Source: Burkholderia ambifaria
Lineage (GTDB): Bacteria; Pseudomonadota; Gammaproteobacteria; Burkholderiales; Burkholderiaceae
Assembly: GCF_001443045.1 (NCBI RefSeq)
Contig: NZ_LKPJ01000001.1
Span: 6,997-70,996, forward strand
Length of the DNA: 64,000 nucleotides
Reading direction: 5' to 3'
Position 1 is the stretch's first letter. Each line of letters starts with the position of its first letter. The notes under the pieces are model-generated. The model saw only the letters and a list, made by a program, of their open reading frames with translations, was not told the DNA's origin and made no database searches. This document shows, piece after piece, positions 36,099-45,036 of the stretch. Made by a program: the position numbers and the translations under genes.

Positions 36099-36205
36099 GA
36101 CGTCCCCAATTCGAAAGCGATCGTGATGCGGATCGTGATGCGATACCGCATCAATATAGTCCAACGGGGAAGTCTGTGGATGCCGGCACCATGCCGGCCG
36201 CGCCG

Positions 36206-36571
36206 TCAGCCCGCGAGCTTCTTCAGCGCGTCGAGCACCGCGTCGCCCTTGAACGGCTTCACGATCCAGCCCTTCACGCCGGCGGCCTTGCCGCGCTCCT
36301 TCATCGCCGGGCTGCTTTCGGTCGTCAGCATCACGACGTTGACCGACGTGTTCGCCAGTTCCCCGCGGATCTTCTCGACCATCGTCAGGCCGTCCATGTT
36401 CGGCATGTTCACGTCGCTGATCACGAGGCGCACGCCGGGCGTCGCCTTGAGCTTCGCGAGCCCGTCCTTGCCGTCCACCGCCGTCGCGACGTCGAGCCCG
36501 TGATTGCGCAGGAAACCCGCGACTTCATCGCGCACCGTGCCCGAATCGTCGACCACCAGAATCTTTGCCAT
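36206..36571 (-). CDS. CheY-type single-domain response regulator
   Basis: A 121-residue receiver domain. Acidic pocket and phospho-site are MAKILVVDDSGTVR and VISDVNMPNMDG; the switch Thr is in VVMLTTESS and the Lys in GWIVKPFKGD. It has no output domain, so it works like CheY, by binding a partner. The start MAKILVV is used, with GGGGAAG upstream; an ATG 12 codons earlier runs into the previous gene's stop. It is the last gene of a five-gene operon with a membrane kinase and two CheX/CheC-type phosphatases, which presumably phosphorylate and dephosphorylate it. Confidence 0.9.
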   Translation of the reverse strand: MAKILVVDDSGTVRDEVAGFLRNHGLDVATAVDGKDGLAKLKATPGVRLVISDVNMPNMDGLTMVEKIRGELANTSVNVVMLTTESSPAMKERGKAAGVKGWIVKPFKGDAVLDALKKLAG

Positions 36572-36607
36572 GCCATCTTCCCCTTTCGTTGTTGCTGACT
36601 TCAACAT

Positions 36608-37567
36608 TCAAAACAGTTCGAGTTCGCCCGATTCGACCATCGGCCCCACGTCCTGCACCGATTCGCGGAAATCCTCCGGCGACCAGCTCAGGCTGAACAC
36701 GAAACGCTGGTCGATCCGCACCGACCGCCCCGATGCCGGGTCGGTCATCCGGTACTTGAAACAGAGCTGCGGACAGTCGCCGCCGAACGAAATGAACTTC
36801 TGCTTGTGATTGACGACGAGCGGCACCTGCACCGGATGGCGTGCAAGCGCCTCGGCGTCGCCGAGATAGCGGTTCTTGAACGCGCCCCACACGAGATTGG
36901 TCAACTCGCCGAGCACGCTGTTCACGTCGCGGAAATCGGCTGCGCGCGCGTCGTCGCGCGTGCCGCCGATCATGTCGAGCAGCGGCTGCTCGCTCGTCTG
37001 CAGCAGCATGTAGCCGCGGCACCAGGCGCTTTCCAGCGCGATCAGGCTGAACACCTCGCCGAAGATGATCTGGTCGCGGACGATGCACGGCGTGTCCCGC
37101 TCGATCGCGAGGCCCGGGAACAGGCTGTCGAGCCGCGCCTCGGTGATCTCCGCGATGCCGCGCACCAGCGCGTTCGGGTAGTCGCGGCCGAACAGGTATT
37201 CATCGATCGCGTGCTTGAGCGGCGTCAGGTCGTCGGCGACGTAGGCCGCGCATGCGACGCGCGCGAGCGCATCGGGCAGCCCGTCGCGCGACGCGTCGGA
37301 CGCGCGGCGCAGGATGATCGGCAGCTCCGGCCGCAGCGCATCGATCTGCGTCGCGATGATCGCGCTCTCGTCCGGCGAGCCGCCGTAGTCCTCGGCGAGC
37401 AGGATCGCGCCGAGATCGATGTTCGAGCGCAGCACCTTCAGCAGCCGGTTGCGCCGCACGGTCAGCCCGACCAGGTTGTGCTCGTCGCAGAAGCGCTTGA
37501 TCGTCGCGGCGTGCGCACGGCTGTCGTCGAGCACGAGCACCTTGCTGACGGGTTGGTCTACGGTCAT
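36608..37567 (-). CDS. Receiver-like plus CheX/CheC-type phosphatase protein, GELELF tail
   Basis: A 319-residue protein. The first 125 residues resemble a receiver domain (KVLVLDDSRAHAATIKRF) with a poorly conserved phospho-acceptor region (AILLAEDYGG). The C-terminal half (about 150-310) is CheX/CheC-like: NSVLGELTNLVWGAF carries the phosphatase pattern S-x3-E-x2-N with E221 and N224. Proteins of this type dephosphorylate CheY. It ends in SGELELF, the same tail as the neighbouring CheX-like protein. It sits 36 bases before cheY and 22 bases after the next gene. Its probable partner is that CheY. Confidence 0.78.
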   Translation of the reverse strand: MTVDQPVSKVLVLDDSRAHAATIKRFCDEHNLVGLTVRRNRLLKVLRSNIDLGAILLAEDYGGSPDESAIIATQIDALRPELPIILRRASDASRDGLPDALARVACAAYVADDLTPLKHAIDEYLFGRDYPNALVRGIAEITEARLDSLFPGLAIERDTPCIVRDQIIFGEVFSLIALESAWCRGYMLLQTSEQPLLDMIGGTRDDARAADFRDVNSVLGELTNLVWGAFKNRYLGDAEALARHPVQVPLVVNHKQKFISFGGDCPQLCFKYRMTDPASGRSVRIDQRFVFSLSWSPEDFRESVQDVGPMVESGELELF

Positions 37568-37589
37568 CTCGGGAAGTCCTCGGAATCGG

Positions 37590-38186
37590 TCAAAACAGTT
37601 CGAGCTCGCCGCCCGTGTCCACGCTCGCCACTTCCGGCACGTGGAAATCGACCGGCGCGTTCGCGCACACGCACAGCGTCGCGCCGATCCGCACGTCGCC
37701 GCCGAGCGTCACGTCGTATGCGGCCACGTGATCGGGGTTCAGCGCCGGCAGGTAGTCGATGCTCGCGCCGCGCAGCAGGTAAGGCGTCGACATCCCGAGA
37801 TCGGGAAACGGCGCGGTCAGCGCCTGGTTGATCGCGCCGCAGCACAGGTTCGCGACTTCCATGAACGCTTCGGGCAGCGGCCGCTGCGTGCTCGCGCGAG
37901 GCGCCGCCGCGGCGACATGACGGCGCGTCGGCTCGTCGTCACGAAAGCGCAGCGCGAGCAGCAGCCGGAAATGCAGTGCCGAGATCGTCAGTACCGCGAC
38001 GTGCTCGGGCACCTTCGGCGCCGTGTACGACTTCGTGCGCGACTGCATGCGTGACGGGTCGTGCGACGCGTCGTGCGCATCGCCCGCGGCCGGCCGGATC
38101 TCGCACGCGCCGCCGGACGCGAGCCGCGTGCGCGCCGCATCGAAGAAGATCCGCTCGAAACCAGCCCGGGCCTGAGCACTGATCAC
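37590..38186 (-). CDS. CheX/CheC-type phosphatase-like protein, GELELF tail
   Basis: A 198-residue protein that starts at GTG (VISAQARAGFERIFF). The GTGA overlaps the MCP-tip gene stop, with GAAGGAG upstream. The phosphatase-like motif is AFMEVANLCCGAIN: E110 and N113 match the E-x2-N of CheX/CheC, while the Ser/Asp that precedes it is replaced. The rest is a CheC-like alpha/beta fold with PDHVAAYDVTLGGDVRIGAT. It ends TGGELELF. It may act on CheY or bind the same partner as the 36608 protein through the common tail. Confidence 0.75.
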   Translation of the reverse strand: MISAQARAGFERIFFDAARTRLASGGACEIRPAAGDAHDASHDPSRMQSRTKSYTAPKVPEHVAVLTISALHFRLLLALRFRDDEPTRRHVAAAAPRASTQRPLPEAFMEVANLCCGAINQALTAPFPDLGMSTPYLLRGASIDYLPALNPDHVAAYDVTLGGDVRIGATLCVCANAPVDFHVPEVASVDTGGELELF

Positions 38187-38929
38187 GCCGCCGCTCCTTC
38201 GAGCCGCGCGTGCAGCTGCCCGGCCAGCGTTTCGACCGTCGCCAGCGCGGCCGTGATCATCTTGCCGCCGGCCTGGATGTCCTGGAACGTCGCGGCCGTC
38301 ACGAGATCGTTGCGGTTCAGGCTGTCGCGATAGCTGTTCGACAGTTGCTGCGAGCGCGCGGCGAGCCCGCGCACCTCGCTCGCGACGATCGAGAAGCCGC
38401 GGCCGGCCGTGCCCGCGCGCGCGGCTTCGATCGACGCATTCAGCGACACGATCGACACGTGCGCGACGATCGCCGATAGCTCCTGGTTCTTCGTGCGCAT
38501 GTCCTGGTTCTGCGTGGTCAGCGAGATCATCTGCTCGTGCCAGCGCTCGAACGTGCCGGCCAGCCCGCGCAACCGCGCCGCTTCGCCGGCGAGCTTCGTC
38601 GCATGCTGCGACAATGCGGCGCGCTCGGTCGCGAGCGCCTGCAGCGCGTCGCGCTGCTCGCCCGTGCCGGCCGCCTCGCGCGCCAGCGTTTCCTCGAGCT
38701 CCGCTTCGCGGCGCGCCCATGCCTGCGCCGCTTCGGCAAGCGCGGCGACGGCTTCGTCGGCCCGCGCATCGGCCGTGCCGAGCGCATCGCGCAACGCATC
38801 CGCTTCGCGCATCATCGCGGCGACGAGCCGCGCTCGCGCGACGCGACACACGATCGCGGCGATCGCCGCAACCACCAGGCCGCCCGCCAGCGCGGCGCCG
38901 ATCGGAATCATCCACGCCTGCACGATCAC
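38183..38929 (-). CDS. Membrane-anchored MCP signalling-tip protein, no sensor domain
   Basis: A 248-residue protein starting at GTG within a GTGA overlap with the kinase gene. One transmembrane segment (about 7-30) is followed by a long Ala/Glu/Arg coiled coil (35-150). A methyl-accepting-chemotaxis-protein hairpin tip follows at about 152-195: VSLNASIEAARAGTAGRGFS then EVRGLAARS. There is no periplasmic or PAS sensor, no HAMP, and only a short return arm, so it is not an ordinary receptor. The tip normally binds CheW and CheA P5, neither of which is encoded in this operon. Confidence 0.82.
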   Translation of the reverse strand: MIVQAWMIPIGAALAGGLVVAAIAAIVCRVARARLVAAMMREADALRDALGTADARADEAVAALAEAAQAWARREAELEETLAREAAGTGEQRDALQALATERAALSQHATKLAGEAARLRGLAGTFERWHEQMISLTTQNQDMRTKNQELSAIVAHVSIVSLNASIEAARAGTAGRGFSIVASEVRGLAARSQQLSNSYRDSLNRNDLVTAATFQDIQAGGKMITAALATVETLAGQLHARLEGAAA

Positions 38930-41316
38930 ACCACCGCGTCGACGTTCGCGATGCCGGCGCGTGCGTGCGGCTCGGCGTCGTGCGCGGTACCGTTCGCAGC
39001 GAAACGCACGGGCAACGACACGATCGTCTCGAACGCGCGATACGGCGAGCCGACGCGATCGTCGGTGAAGCGCAGCGCGATGTCGCCGCCGTCGCGCTTC
39101 AGGAAGTTGCGCACCGCGTCCATCCCGACGCCGCGCCCCGACACCTCGGTCACCGCACGCGCGGTCGAGAAGCCCGGACGGAAGATCAGCTCGGCCACCG
39201 CCTCGTCGGTCAGCGCGGCTTCGTTGCCTGCGTCGATCCAGCCGCGCTCGCGCGCGATCCCGCGAATCCGGTCGAGCGCGAGGCCGCGGCCGTCGTCGCC
39301 GAGCACGAAGCGCAGCGCACCATCCTCGACGTCGACCGCGATGTCGATCTTGCCGGCCGGCGCCTTGCCGGCCGCGCGACGCTCGTCGGACGTCTCGATC
39401 CCGTGGTCGATCGCGTTGCGCAGCAGGTGCATGAACACGTTCTTCAGCGTCGCGCCGATCTCGCTGCGCACGCGATGACCGTTGCTGTCGATATGCACGA
39501 CGGGCGCCGGCTTGCCGAGTTCGGCCGCGAGCGACGGCAGCGACTCGATCACGCCGCCCAGCGCATCGCCGATGCCCTGCGTGCCGAACTGGCTCAGCAG
39601 GCGGCGCACCGAGTCGCGTGCCGCGTGCCAGTCGCCCGCGTTCGCCGGATCGGCGCCATCGAGCATGCGCAGGCCCTCGCTGATATGCACGCGCTCGACC
39701 ATCAGGTAGTCGGCGCCGCCGTGCTGCGCAGGCTCGCCGTGGCGGCCGAGCGTGACCGCATTGATCGTCGCATAGTGATCGACCGCCTCGCGCACGCGGG
39801 CCAGGTCGTCCATCAGCGCATCGCGGTTCCACTCGGGGCCGCCGTCCGCGCGGCGCAGCGCTTCGTACGCCTGCTCCGCTTCATGCACGATGTTGGTCAG
39901 ATACTGCAGGCTGTACGTGCGCGCATTGCCCTTGATCGTGTGCATGTTGCGGAACAGCGCCGCGACGATCGAATGATCCGCGCGTTCGTGCTGGCGGATC
40001 ATCCGCTCGTTCTCGCTGAGAAAGCCCTTCGCGCTGTGCACGAAATCGTGGAACTTGTCCTGGCTGATCGACAAGATCTCGCCGATCATCTCGAGGCGGC
40101 GCTGCTGCTCCCCGGCCTGCGCGGTCAGCTCACGGATCTCGGTCACGTCGCGCACGCACAGCATCAGGCGCACGACCGTGTCGGTCTCGTCGGTGATCGC
40201 CGACCAGCTCAGGTCGAGCCACTTCTCGCGGCCGTCCGGCATGCGCTTCGCGACTTCGTTGACGAGCAGGTGCTCGTTGAACGCGAAGTTCATGCTGTCC
40301 TCGCCGAGGCACGCATGCACGGCCGCATCGACCTGCGAGCGCGCGTCGGCGCCGATGCTCGAATCGTCGAACACGAGCGTCATCAGGTCGCGCCCGGCGA
40401 TGTCGCTCGTCTCGAAGATGCGCTCGAGGTAAGCCGAGTACTCCGCATGCACGACGCCGCCCTCGACGACGGTCAGGATCCCCTGCTGCATGTTCTGCAG
40501 CATCGCCTGGATGTCGGCCGTCTTCTGCTTCAGTTGCGCGGCGTTCTCCTGGATCTTCTCGATCATCCCGTTGAACGCGACGATCGAATGGCCGATCTCG
40601 TCCATCCGGCCCACCGGCACGCGACGCGTGAAATCCTGGCTCGCCGCGATCTCGCTCATCGCCGTCTGCATCCCGATCAGCGGGCGCGTGATCTGCCGGT
40701 ACAGCACAAAACCGAGCGCGGTCAGCAGCACGACGACCGTGCCCGCGACAGCCGCGATCGCGGTCGCCGTCGTTGCGAGCATGCCGTTCAGCGCGCCGAT
40801 CGCGTCGTCCTTCTGGCGGTTCTTCTCGACGCGCAGCGTATCGACGATGCTCTCGAGTTCGTCGCGATACTGCGCGACGTTCGCGAACAGGTACGCCTGC
40901 GCCATCTCCGGCTTCCCGTCAGCCTTCATCTTCACGGTATCGTCGATCGCCGCGAAGTAGTTCGCGGCGCTGTCCTTCGCCTGCGCGACGAGGCCCTGCT
41001 GCGCCTGCCCGACCGCCGATCCGGCCTGCGCGTCGAGCGCCGCGCGCAGGGCGGCCTGTTTTGCCTTCAGCTCGTCGCGCGCCTGCGCGGCGGTGTTCGC
41101 GTCGGGCGCGTACACCAGCGTCATCGTCGCGATCTGGATGTTCTTCACGTCGGCGACGAGATCGGCGGACGCGAGCGCGCTCGGCACGATTCCCTGGGTA
41201 ACCTGACGCACCTCGGTCGCGCTCTTGCGCGTCTGGTACACGGCGTACACGCCGATCGCGGACAGCGCGAAAAACGTCAGGACGACTAGCAGCGTAATGC
41301 GATGACGGATGGTCAT
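38926..41316 (-). CDS. Receptor-kinase fusion: 4HB sensor, HAMP, PAS, Hpt, HATPase (CheA-like without P5)
   Basis: A 796-residue membrane protein. TM1 is about 8-26; a periplasmic four-helix-bundle sensor is about 30-180; TM2 is about 184-206; HAMP is 207-260; a PAS domain is about 270-395. An Hpt domain has H459 in NMHTIKGNARTYS. The CheA-type ATPase domain has the N-box HLLRNAIDHGIE (N634, H638), G1 DDGRGL (674-679) and G2 GRGVGMDAV (727-735). The CheA P5/CheW-like domain is missing; the protein ends soon after the ATPase. It thus joins receptor and kinase in one chain. It is the first operon gene; GGGGAG precedes the ATG. Confidence 0.88.
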   Translation of the reverse strand: MTIRHRITLLVVLTFFALSAIGVYAVYQTRKSATEVRQVTQGIVPSALASADLVADVKNIQIATMTLVYAPDANTAAQARDELKAKQAALRAALDAQAGSAVGQAQQGLVAQAKDSAANYFAAIDDTVKMKADGKPEMAQAYLFANVAQYRDELESIVDTLRVEKNRQKDDAIGALNGMLATTATAIAAVAGTVVVLLTALGFVLYRQITRPLIGMQTAMSEIAASQDFTRRVPVGRMDEIGHSIVAFNGMIEKIQENAAQLKQKTADIQAMLQNMQQGILTVVEGGVVHAEYSAYLERIFETSDIAGRDLMTLVFDDSSIGADARSQVDAAVHACLGEDSMNFAFNEHLLVNEVAKRMPDGREKWLDLSWSAITDETDTVVRLMLCVRDVTEIRELTAQAGEQQRRLEMIGEILSISQDKFHDFVHSAKGFLSENERMIRQHERADHSIVAALFRNMHTIKGNARTYSLQYLTNIVHEAEQAYEALRRADGGPEWNRDALMDDLARVREAVDHYATINAVTLGRHGEPAQHGGADYLMVERVHISEGLRMLDGADPANAGDWHAARDSVRRLLSQFGTQGIGDALGGVIESLPSLAAELGKPAPVVHIDSNGHRVRSEIGATLKNVFMHLLRNAIDHGIETSDERRAAGKAPAGKIDIAVDVEDGALRFVLGDDGRGLALDRIRGIARERGWIDAGNEAALTDEAVAELIFRPGFSTARAVTEVSGRGVGMDAVRNFLKRDGGDIALRFTDDRVGSPYRAFETIVSLPVRFAANGTAHDAEPHARAGIANVDAVV

Positions 41317-41799
41317 GAGTACAGCTCCCCGCAGCGATCCGGCTTCGATCGCCGTTTGGCCGATTGAAAGAATATGAGCGCCGAATTATCGGGGATGGTG
41401 TATGACCGTCCGATGACTGAAAATCAATCGGTCATTGAGGAAATCGCAATGGTTTATTGCGATGGGAAAATCCTAAAGTTTTTCTCGAATCGGCCGTTAA
41501 CCCTTGGCCCATGCGGTTCGGCTGGGCTTGCCGGCAGCCTGCAACAAACGAATCCGGATATTCATTCTTTTAATCATGATCCGGCCATTCAATCCGGTCG
41601 AATACCGGTAAAACGTTTGCGCATTATCTTTGAAGCGGATCGGTCATGCAGCCCTTTACGCACGATAGCGAATTCAATGACGCGCGACGTCTCACCGGCC
41701 CGGTCATCGCCGCTCACGGATCGAGCGCGATACCGCCCCTGCGAGACCAGCCGCTCGCGATTGCCATCCGCGCCGATTGCCACATGACTTGCACTGCGG
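41317..41799. other. AT-rich intergenic region, promoter of the chemosensory operon
   Basis: About 480 bases between the receptor-kinase and vapC. Composition is mixed and AT-rich at 41360-41480 and 41560-41640. No gene, tRNA or clear terminator was recognised. The chemosensory operon promoter must lie in the left half. Confidence 0.5.
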
Positions 41800-42207
41800 T
41801 CAGTTGTCGCGCGCCGCCGCGAGCCAATCCTCGACCTGTAGCTCCGAGACCCGCTCAAACTCGCGCGTGTTGTGCGTGACAAGCACCAGGCGCCGCGCTC
41901 GCGCCTGTCCTGCGATCAATGCATCGTATGGCCCGATCGGTGTTCCCACCGCGGCCAGTTGCGCACGAATTTCACCGGCATGCTGCGCATCTTCCGCATC
42001 GAACGACACGACCTCGAACTGAAGCCCCTCGACGCGTGCCAGATTCGCTGCCGCTCTCTGACTCTTGTACGCCCCGGAATAGAGTTCATGCGCGACGATC
42101 GCGGGAATTCCGAAATCCGCAGGTTGATGTCTACGCAATCGGGCCAACATGGCCTGTTCGCCTTTCAGAATGGCGATTACCGCATGGGTATCCAGCAGAA
42201 ACTTCAT
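41800..42207 (-). CDS. vapC: VapC PIN-domain toxin
   Basis: A 135-residue PIN-domain endoribonuclease: D6 in FLLDTHAVIAIL, the Glu in VAHELYSG, Asp in IGPYDALIAGQA and the late THNTREF segment. All core acidic residues are present. VapC toxins cleave specific tRNAs or rRNA. Its ATG overlaps the antitoxin stop (ATGA), the usual coupling. It is unlike the PIN toxin at 19801 in sequence and in partner type. Confidence 0.9.
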   Translation of the reverse strand: MKFLLDTHAVIAILKGEQAMLARLRRHQPADFGIPAIVAHELYSGAYKSQRAAANLARVEGLQFEVVSFDAEDAQHAGEIRAQLAAVGTPIGPYDALIAGQARARRLVLVTHNTREFERVSELQVEDWLAAARDN

Positions 42208-42446
42208 TCAAACACGTCCAGTCCCGGACGCTCTTGAGCGGCAGGCTCGGTTGCCGCGGCGGCCTCGAAATCGGCGTCAACCGGGCCGATCAACGGTGTC
42301 AGCCATGCCCAGTCTTGCGGCACCGGTTCGAGAATGACAGACGCGCCGTGCCGACGAATCCGGACCTCCGTTGTATCGAAGCGGAAATCCTTCGGCAAGC
42401 GCACGGCCTGCGATCCACCATGCTTGAAAAGCTTGGCAGTCTCCAT
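42204..42446 (-). CDS. vapB: VapB antitoxin (AbrB/SpoVT-like)
   Basis: An 80-residue antitoxin. The swapped-hairpin DNA-binding domain is KLFKHGGSQAVRLPKDFRF, then EVRIRRHGASVILEP. The C-terminal 35 residues (acidic, Ala-rich) should bind VapC. The ribosome site GGGAG lies almost against the ATG, an unusually short spacing that may keep expression low. Two TATCTA repeats upstream at 42461 and 42474 are candidate operator half-sites. Confidence 0.88.
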   Translation of the reverse strand: METAKLFKHGGSQAVRLPKDFRFDTTEVRIRRHGASVILEPVPQDWAWLTPLIGPVDADFEAAAATEPAAQERPGLDVFE

Positions 42447-42459
42447 CTCCCAACGCCAT

Positions 42460-42479
42460 GTATCTACAAAACGTATCTA
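42460..42479. promoter_or_regulatory. Direct repeats GTATCTA upstream of vapB
   Basis: GTATCTA occurs at 42460-42466 and 42473-42479, 13 bases apart, 14 bases before the vapB start. Direct or inverted repeats in this position serve VapBC autorepression. The rest of 42447-42709 shows no gene. Confidence 0.4.
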
Positions 42480-42709
42480 TTTTATCAACCATGGGTTGCG
42501 ATCACGAGTCATCCGGCCGGCATATTGACCATAACCAGTCGCCCTACCGGCAAATTTCCTCGTACATGACACAACTCGCTGCCCCCAATATCCGACACTG
42601 CGGGCCCTGCATTCATACCTGACAGGAAACAATCAATCACCATCCGGCGATTCACCTCCCCGCCCGCGCGTTCTAGACTGTCGGATCATTCCCCCACCGG
42701 ACCCCTGCA

Positions 42710-43399
42710 ATGACCAACGTCCTGCCGCTGACCACCGACTCCGAATCCGGCCTCCAGTACCGGCTGCGCCCGGCCGACGGCCGCCCCGCGGCCCGCCTGT
42801 TGCTGCTGCACGGCGTGGGCGGCAACGAAACCAACCTGCTGAACCTGGCCGGCACGATCGATCCGCGCATCGAAATCGCTTTCGTGCGCGGCCCGCTGAC
42901 GTTCGGCCCCGGCCAGCACGCGTGGTTTCCGGTGCGCTTCGGCCCGAACGGCCCCGAAATCGATGCGGCCCGCGCGGATGCGAGCCGCGTGCAGCTGATT
43001 GCGCTGCTGCGTGCGTTGTGCGCCCGGGATGATGCAAGCGCAAGCCCCGCGTTGCCGGCCGTGATCGCCGGTTTCAGCCAGGGCGGCATCATGAGCGCGA
43101 GCGTTGCGCTCACGTCGCCGGCCGACGTCGCCGCATTCGCGGTGCTGTGCGGGCGCATCCTGCCGGAGATCGACCCGCTGATCGCGCCGCGCGATGCCTT
43201 GAGCACGCTGCACGCGCTGGTGATGCACGGCCGCTTCGACGACAAGCTGCCCGTCGCGTGGGCCGATACGGCCGACGCGAAGCTGACGGGGCTCGGCGTT
43301 GCGCACGATACGCGGCTCTACGATGCCGGCCACGAACTCACGTCGCAGATGGCCGGCGACTTCAGCCGCTGGGTCGGCGCACGCGCCGGATTGAACTGA
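42710..43399 (+). CDS. Alpha/beta hydrolase (phospholipase/carboxylesterase family)
   Basis: A 229-residue serine hydrolase. The nucleophile elbow is AGFSQGGIMSAS, an oxyanion region is LLHGVGGNETNLL, the Asp lies in HGRFDDKLPV and the His in DAGHELTSQ. Members hydrolyse short acyl esters or lysophospholipids. No signal peptide, so cytoplasmic. It converges on ansP with a 6-base GC hairpin at 43407-43423 between them, too weak for a sure terminator. Confidence 0.88.
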   Translation: MTNVLPLTTDSESGLQYRLRPADGRPAARLLLLHGVGGNETNLLNLAGTIDPRIEIAFVRGPLTFGPGQHAWFPVRFGPNGPEIDAARADASRVQLIALLRALCARDDASASPALPAVIAGFSQGGIMSASVALTSPADVAAFAVLCGRILPEIDPLIAPRDALSTLHALVMHGRFDDKLPVAWADTADAKLTGLGVAHDTRLYDAGHELTSQMAGDFSRWVGARAGLN

Positions 43400-43433
43400 G
43401 CGCACCGGGCGGTCGACCCGCCCTGGCATAGCG

Positions 43434-44933
43434 TCAGACGTTGCCCGCCGGATCGGCAGCGATTGGCGTGGCGGCAGCAGCAGCGGCCTCCCGCGCGGCA
43501 CCGCGCTTCGCGAGCTTCCAGCCGACTACCAGCGCGAGCACGACGACGGGAATCATCGCGACGGTCCACGTGCCGCCCGGGTAATCGAACGCCATCAGCA
43601 CCAGCACGCTGACGAGGAACCCGAGCGTGAGCCACGACGTGAACGGCGCGCCGGGCATCCGGAACGACACGGGGCTCAGCTCGCCGCGATTGACCGCGCG
43701 GCGGAACAGGATCTGGCACATCACGATGAAGCCCCAGGTTGAGATGATCCCGAGCGACGCCATGTTCAGCACGATCTCGAACGCCTGGGACGGCACGATG
43801 TAGTTCAGCGGCACGCCGATCGCATTGATCGCGACCGTGACGAGGATCCCGCCGTACGGCACGCCGCGCGCATTCATCCGCGACACGAAGCGCGGCGCCG
43901 AGCCGCCCATCGCGAGCGAGCGCAGCACGCGCCCGGTCGAATAGAGGCCGGAATTCAGGCTCGACAGCGCGGCGGTCAGCACCACGATGTTCATCACCGT
44001 GCCGACGTACGGCACGCCGAGCTTGCTGAAGAACGTCACGAACGGGCTTTCGTGCGCGCTGTACGCGGTCCATGGCAGCAGCATGGTCAGCAGCACGACC
44101 GAGCCGACGTAGAACAGCGCGATACGCCACATCACGCTGTTGATCGCCTTCGGCAGCACCTTGCGCGCATCGGCGGTCTCGCCCGCCGCGACGCCGACGA
44201 GCTCGATGCTCGCATACGCGAACACGACGCCCTGCACGATCAGCACCGCCGGCAGGATGCCGTGCGGGAAGATCCCGCCGTGATCCGCGATCAGGTGCAG
44301 CCCCGTCATCTGCCCGGCGACCGGATGGCCGCTCGCGAGAAACACGGCGCCGACCGCGAGGAACAGCGCGAGCGTCCCCACCTTGACGATCGAGAACCAG
44401 AACTCCATCTCGCCGAACACCTTCACGCCGATCATGTTCATCACCGACACGATCCCCAGCGCGCCGAGCGCGAACACCCACTGCGGCACGTCGGTGAACA
44501 CGGCCCAGTACTTCATGTAGATCGCGACCGCGGTGATGTCGACGATGCCGGTGGTCGCCCAGTTCAGGTAGTACATCCAGCCCGCGACGAACGACGCGCG
44601 CTCGCCCATGAACTCCCGCGCGTACGACACGAACGAGCCGCTGGTCGGCCGATGCATCACGAGTTCGCCGAGCGCGCGCATGATCAGGAACGCGAATACG
44701 CCGCACACGAGATACACGACCGCCAGCGCGGGCCCCGCGCTCTGCAGGCGGCCGCCCGCGCCGAGAAAGAGGCCGGTGCCGATCGCACCGCCCATGGCGA
44801 TCATCTGCACGTGTCGCGGCTTCAACTGTTTCTCATAGCCGGATTCGTGCGACGCGAACATCGCATCCCGGTCGGCATGACGGGGATCCGCGCCGCCGGC
44901 CGTCTCGGCCGGGCGCTCGCTGGCGTGCTTCAT
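43434..44933 (-). CDS. ansP: Amino-acid permease, L-asparagine permease (AnsP)-like
   Basis: A 499-residue APC-family permease with about 12 transmembrane segments. The opening [24 protein letters not shown] is the amino-acid/GABA transporter signature. [22 protein letters not shown] and [17 protein letters not shown] are common in AnsP/CycA. Asparagine is inferred from the neighbours aspA and asparaginase; GABA or others are possible. It lies 103 bases downstream of aspA with GGAGA before the ATG, so the two may share a message. Confidence 0.85.
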   Translation of the reverse strand: MKHASERPAETAGGADPRHADRDAMFASHESGYEKQLKPRHVQMIAMGGAIGTGLFLGAGGRLQSAGPALAVVYLVCGVFAFLIMRALGELVMHRPTSGSFVSYAREFMGERASFVAGWMYYLNWATTGIVDITAVAIYMKYWAVFTDVPQWVFALGALGIVSVMNMIGVKVFGEMEFWFSIVKVGTLALFLAVGAVFLASGHPVAGQMTGLHLIADHGGIFPHGILPAVLIVQGVVFAYASIELVGVAAGETADARKVLPKAINSVMWRIALFYVGSVVLLTMLLPWTAYSAHESPFVTFFSKLGVPYVGTVMNIVVLTAALSSLNSGLYSTGRVLRSLAMGGSAPRFVSRMNARGVPYGGILVTVAINAIGVPLNYIVPSQAFEIVLNMASLGIISTWGFIVMCQILFRRAVNRGELSPVSFRMPGAPFTSWLTLGFLVSVLVLMAFDYPGGTWTVAMIPVVVLALVVGWKLAKRGAAREAAAAAATPIAADPAGNV

Positions 44934-45036
44934 GGTATGTCTCCGTTTCTTGATGTGTGGCGTCCGTCGACAGGACGCTGCGGGAACGGCAGCGCGAGGG
45001 TCGCCGGCGGCATGCGCCGGCGCCGCGCGGCCGGTA

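Noticed and set aside
41375-41400. Sigma-28-like promoter (CCGATAA on the minus strand) for the chemosensory operon
   Set aside because: The -10-like element is present but the matching -35 element is very poor at the required distance.
43407-43423. Terminator between the hydrolase and ansP genes
   Set aside because: Only a six-base GC stem with no U-tract; too weak to call.
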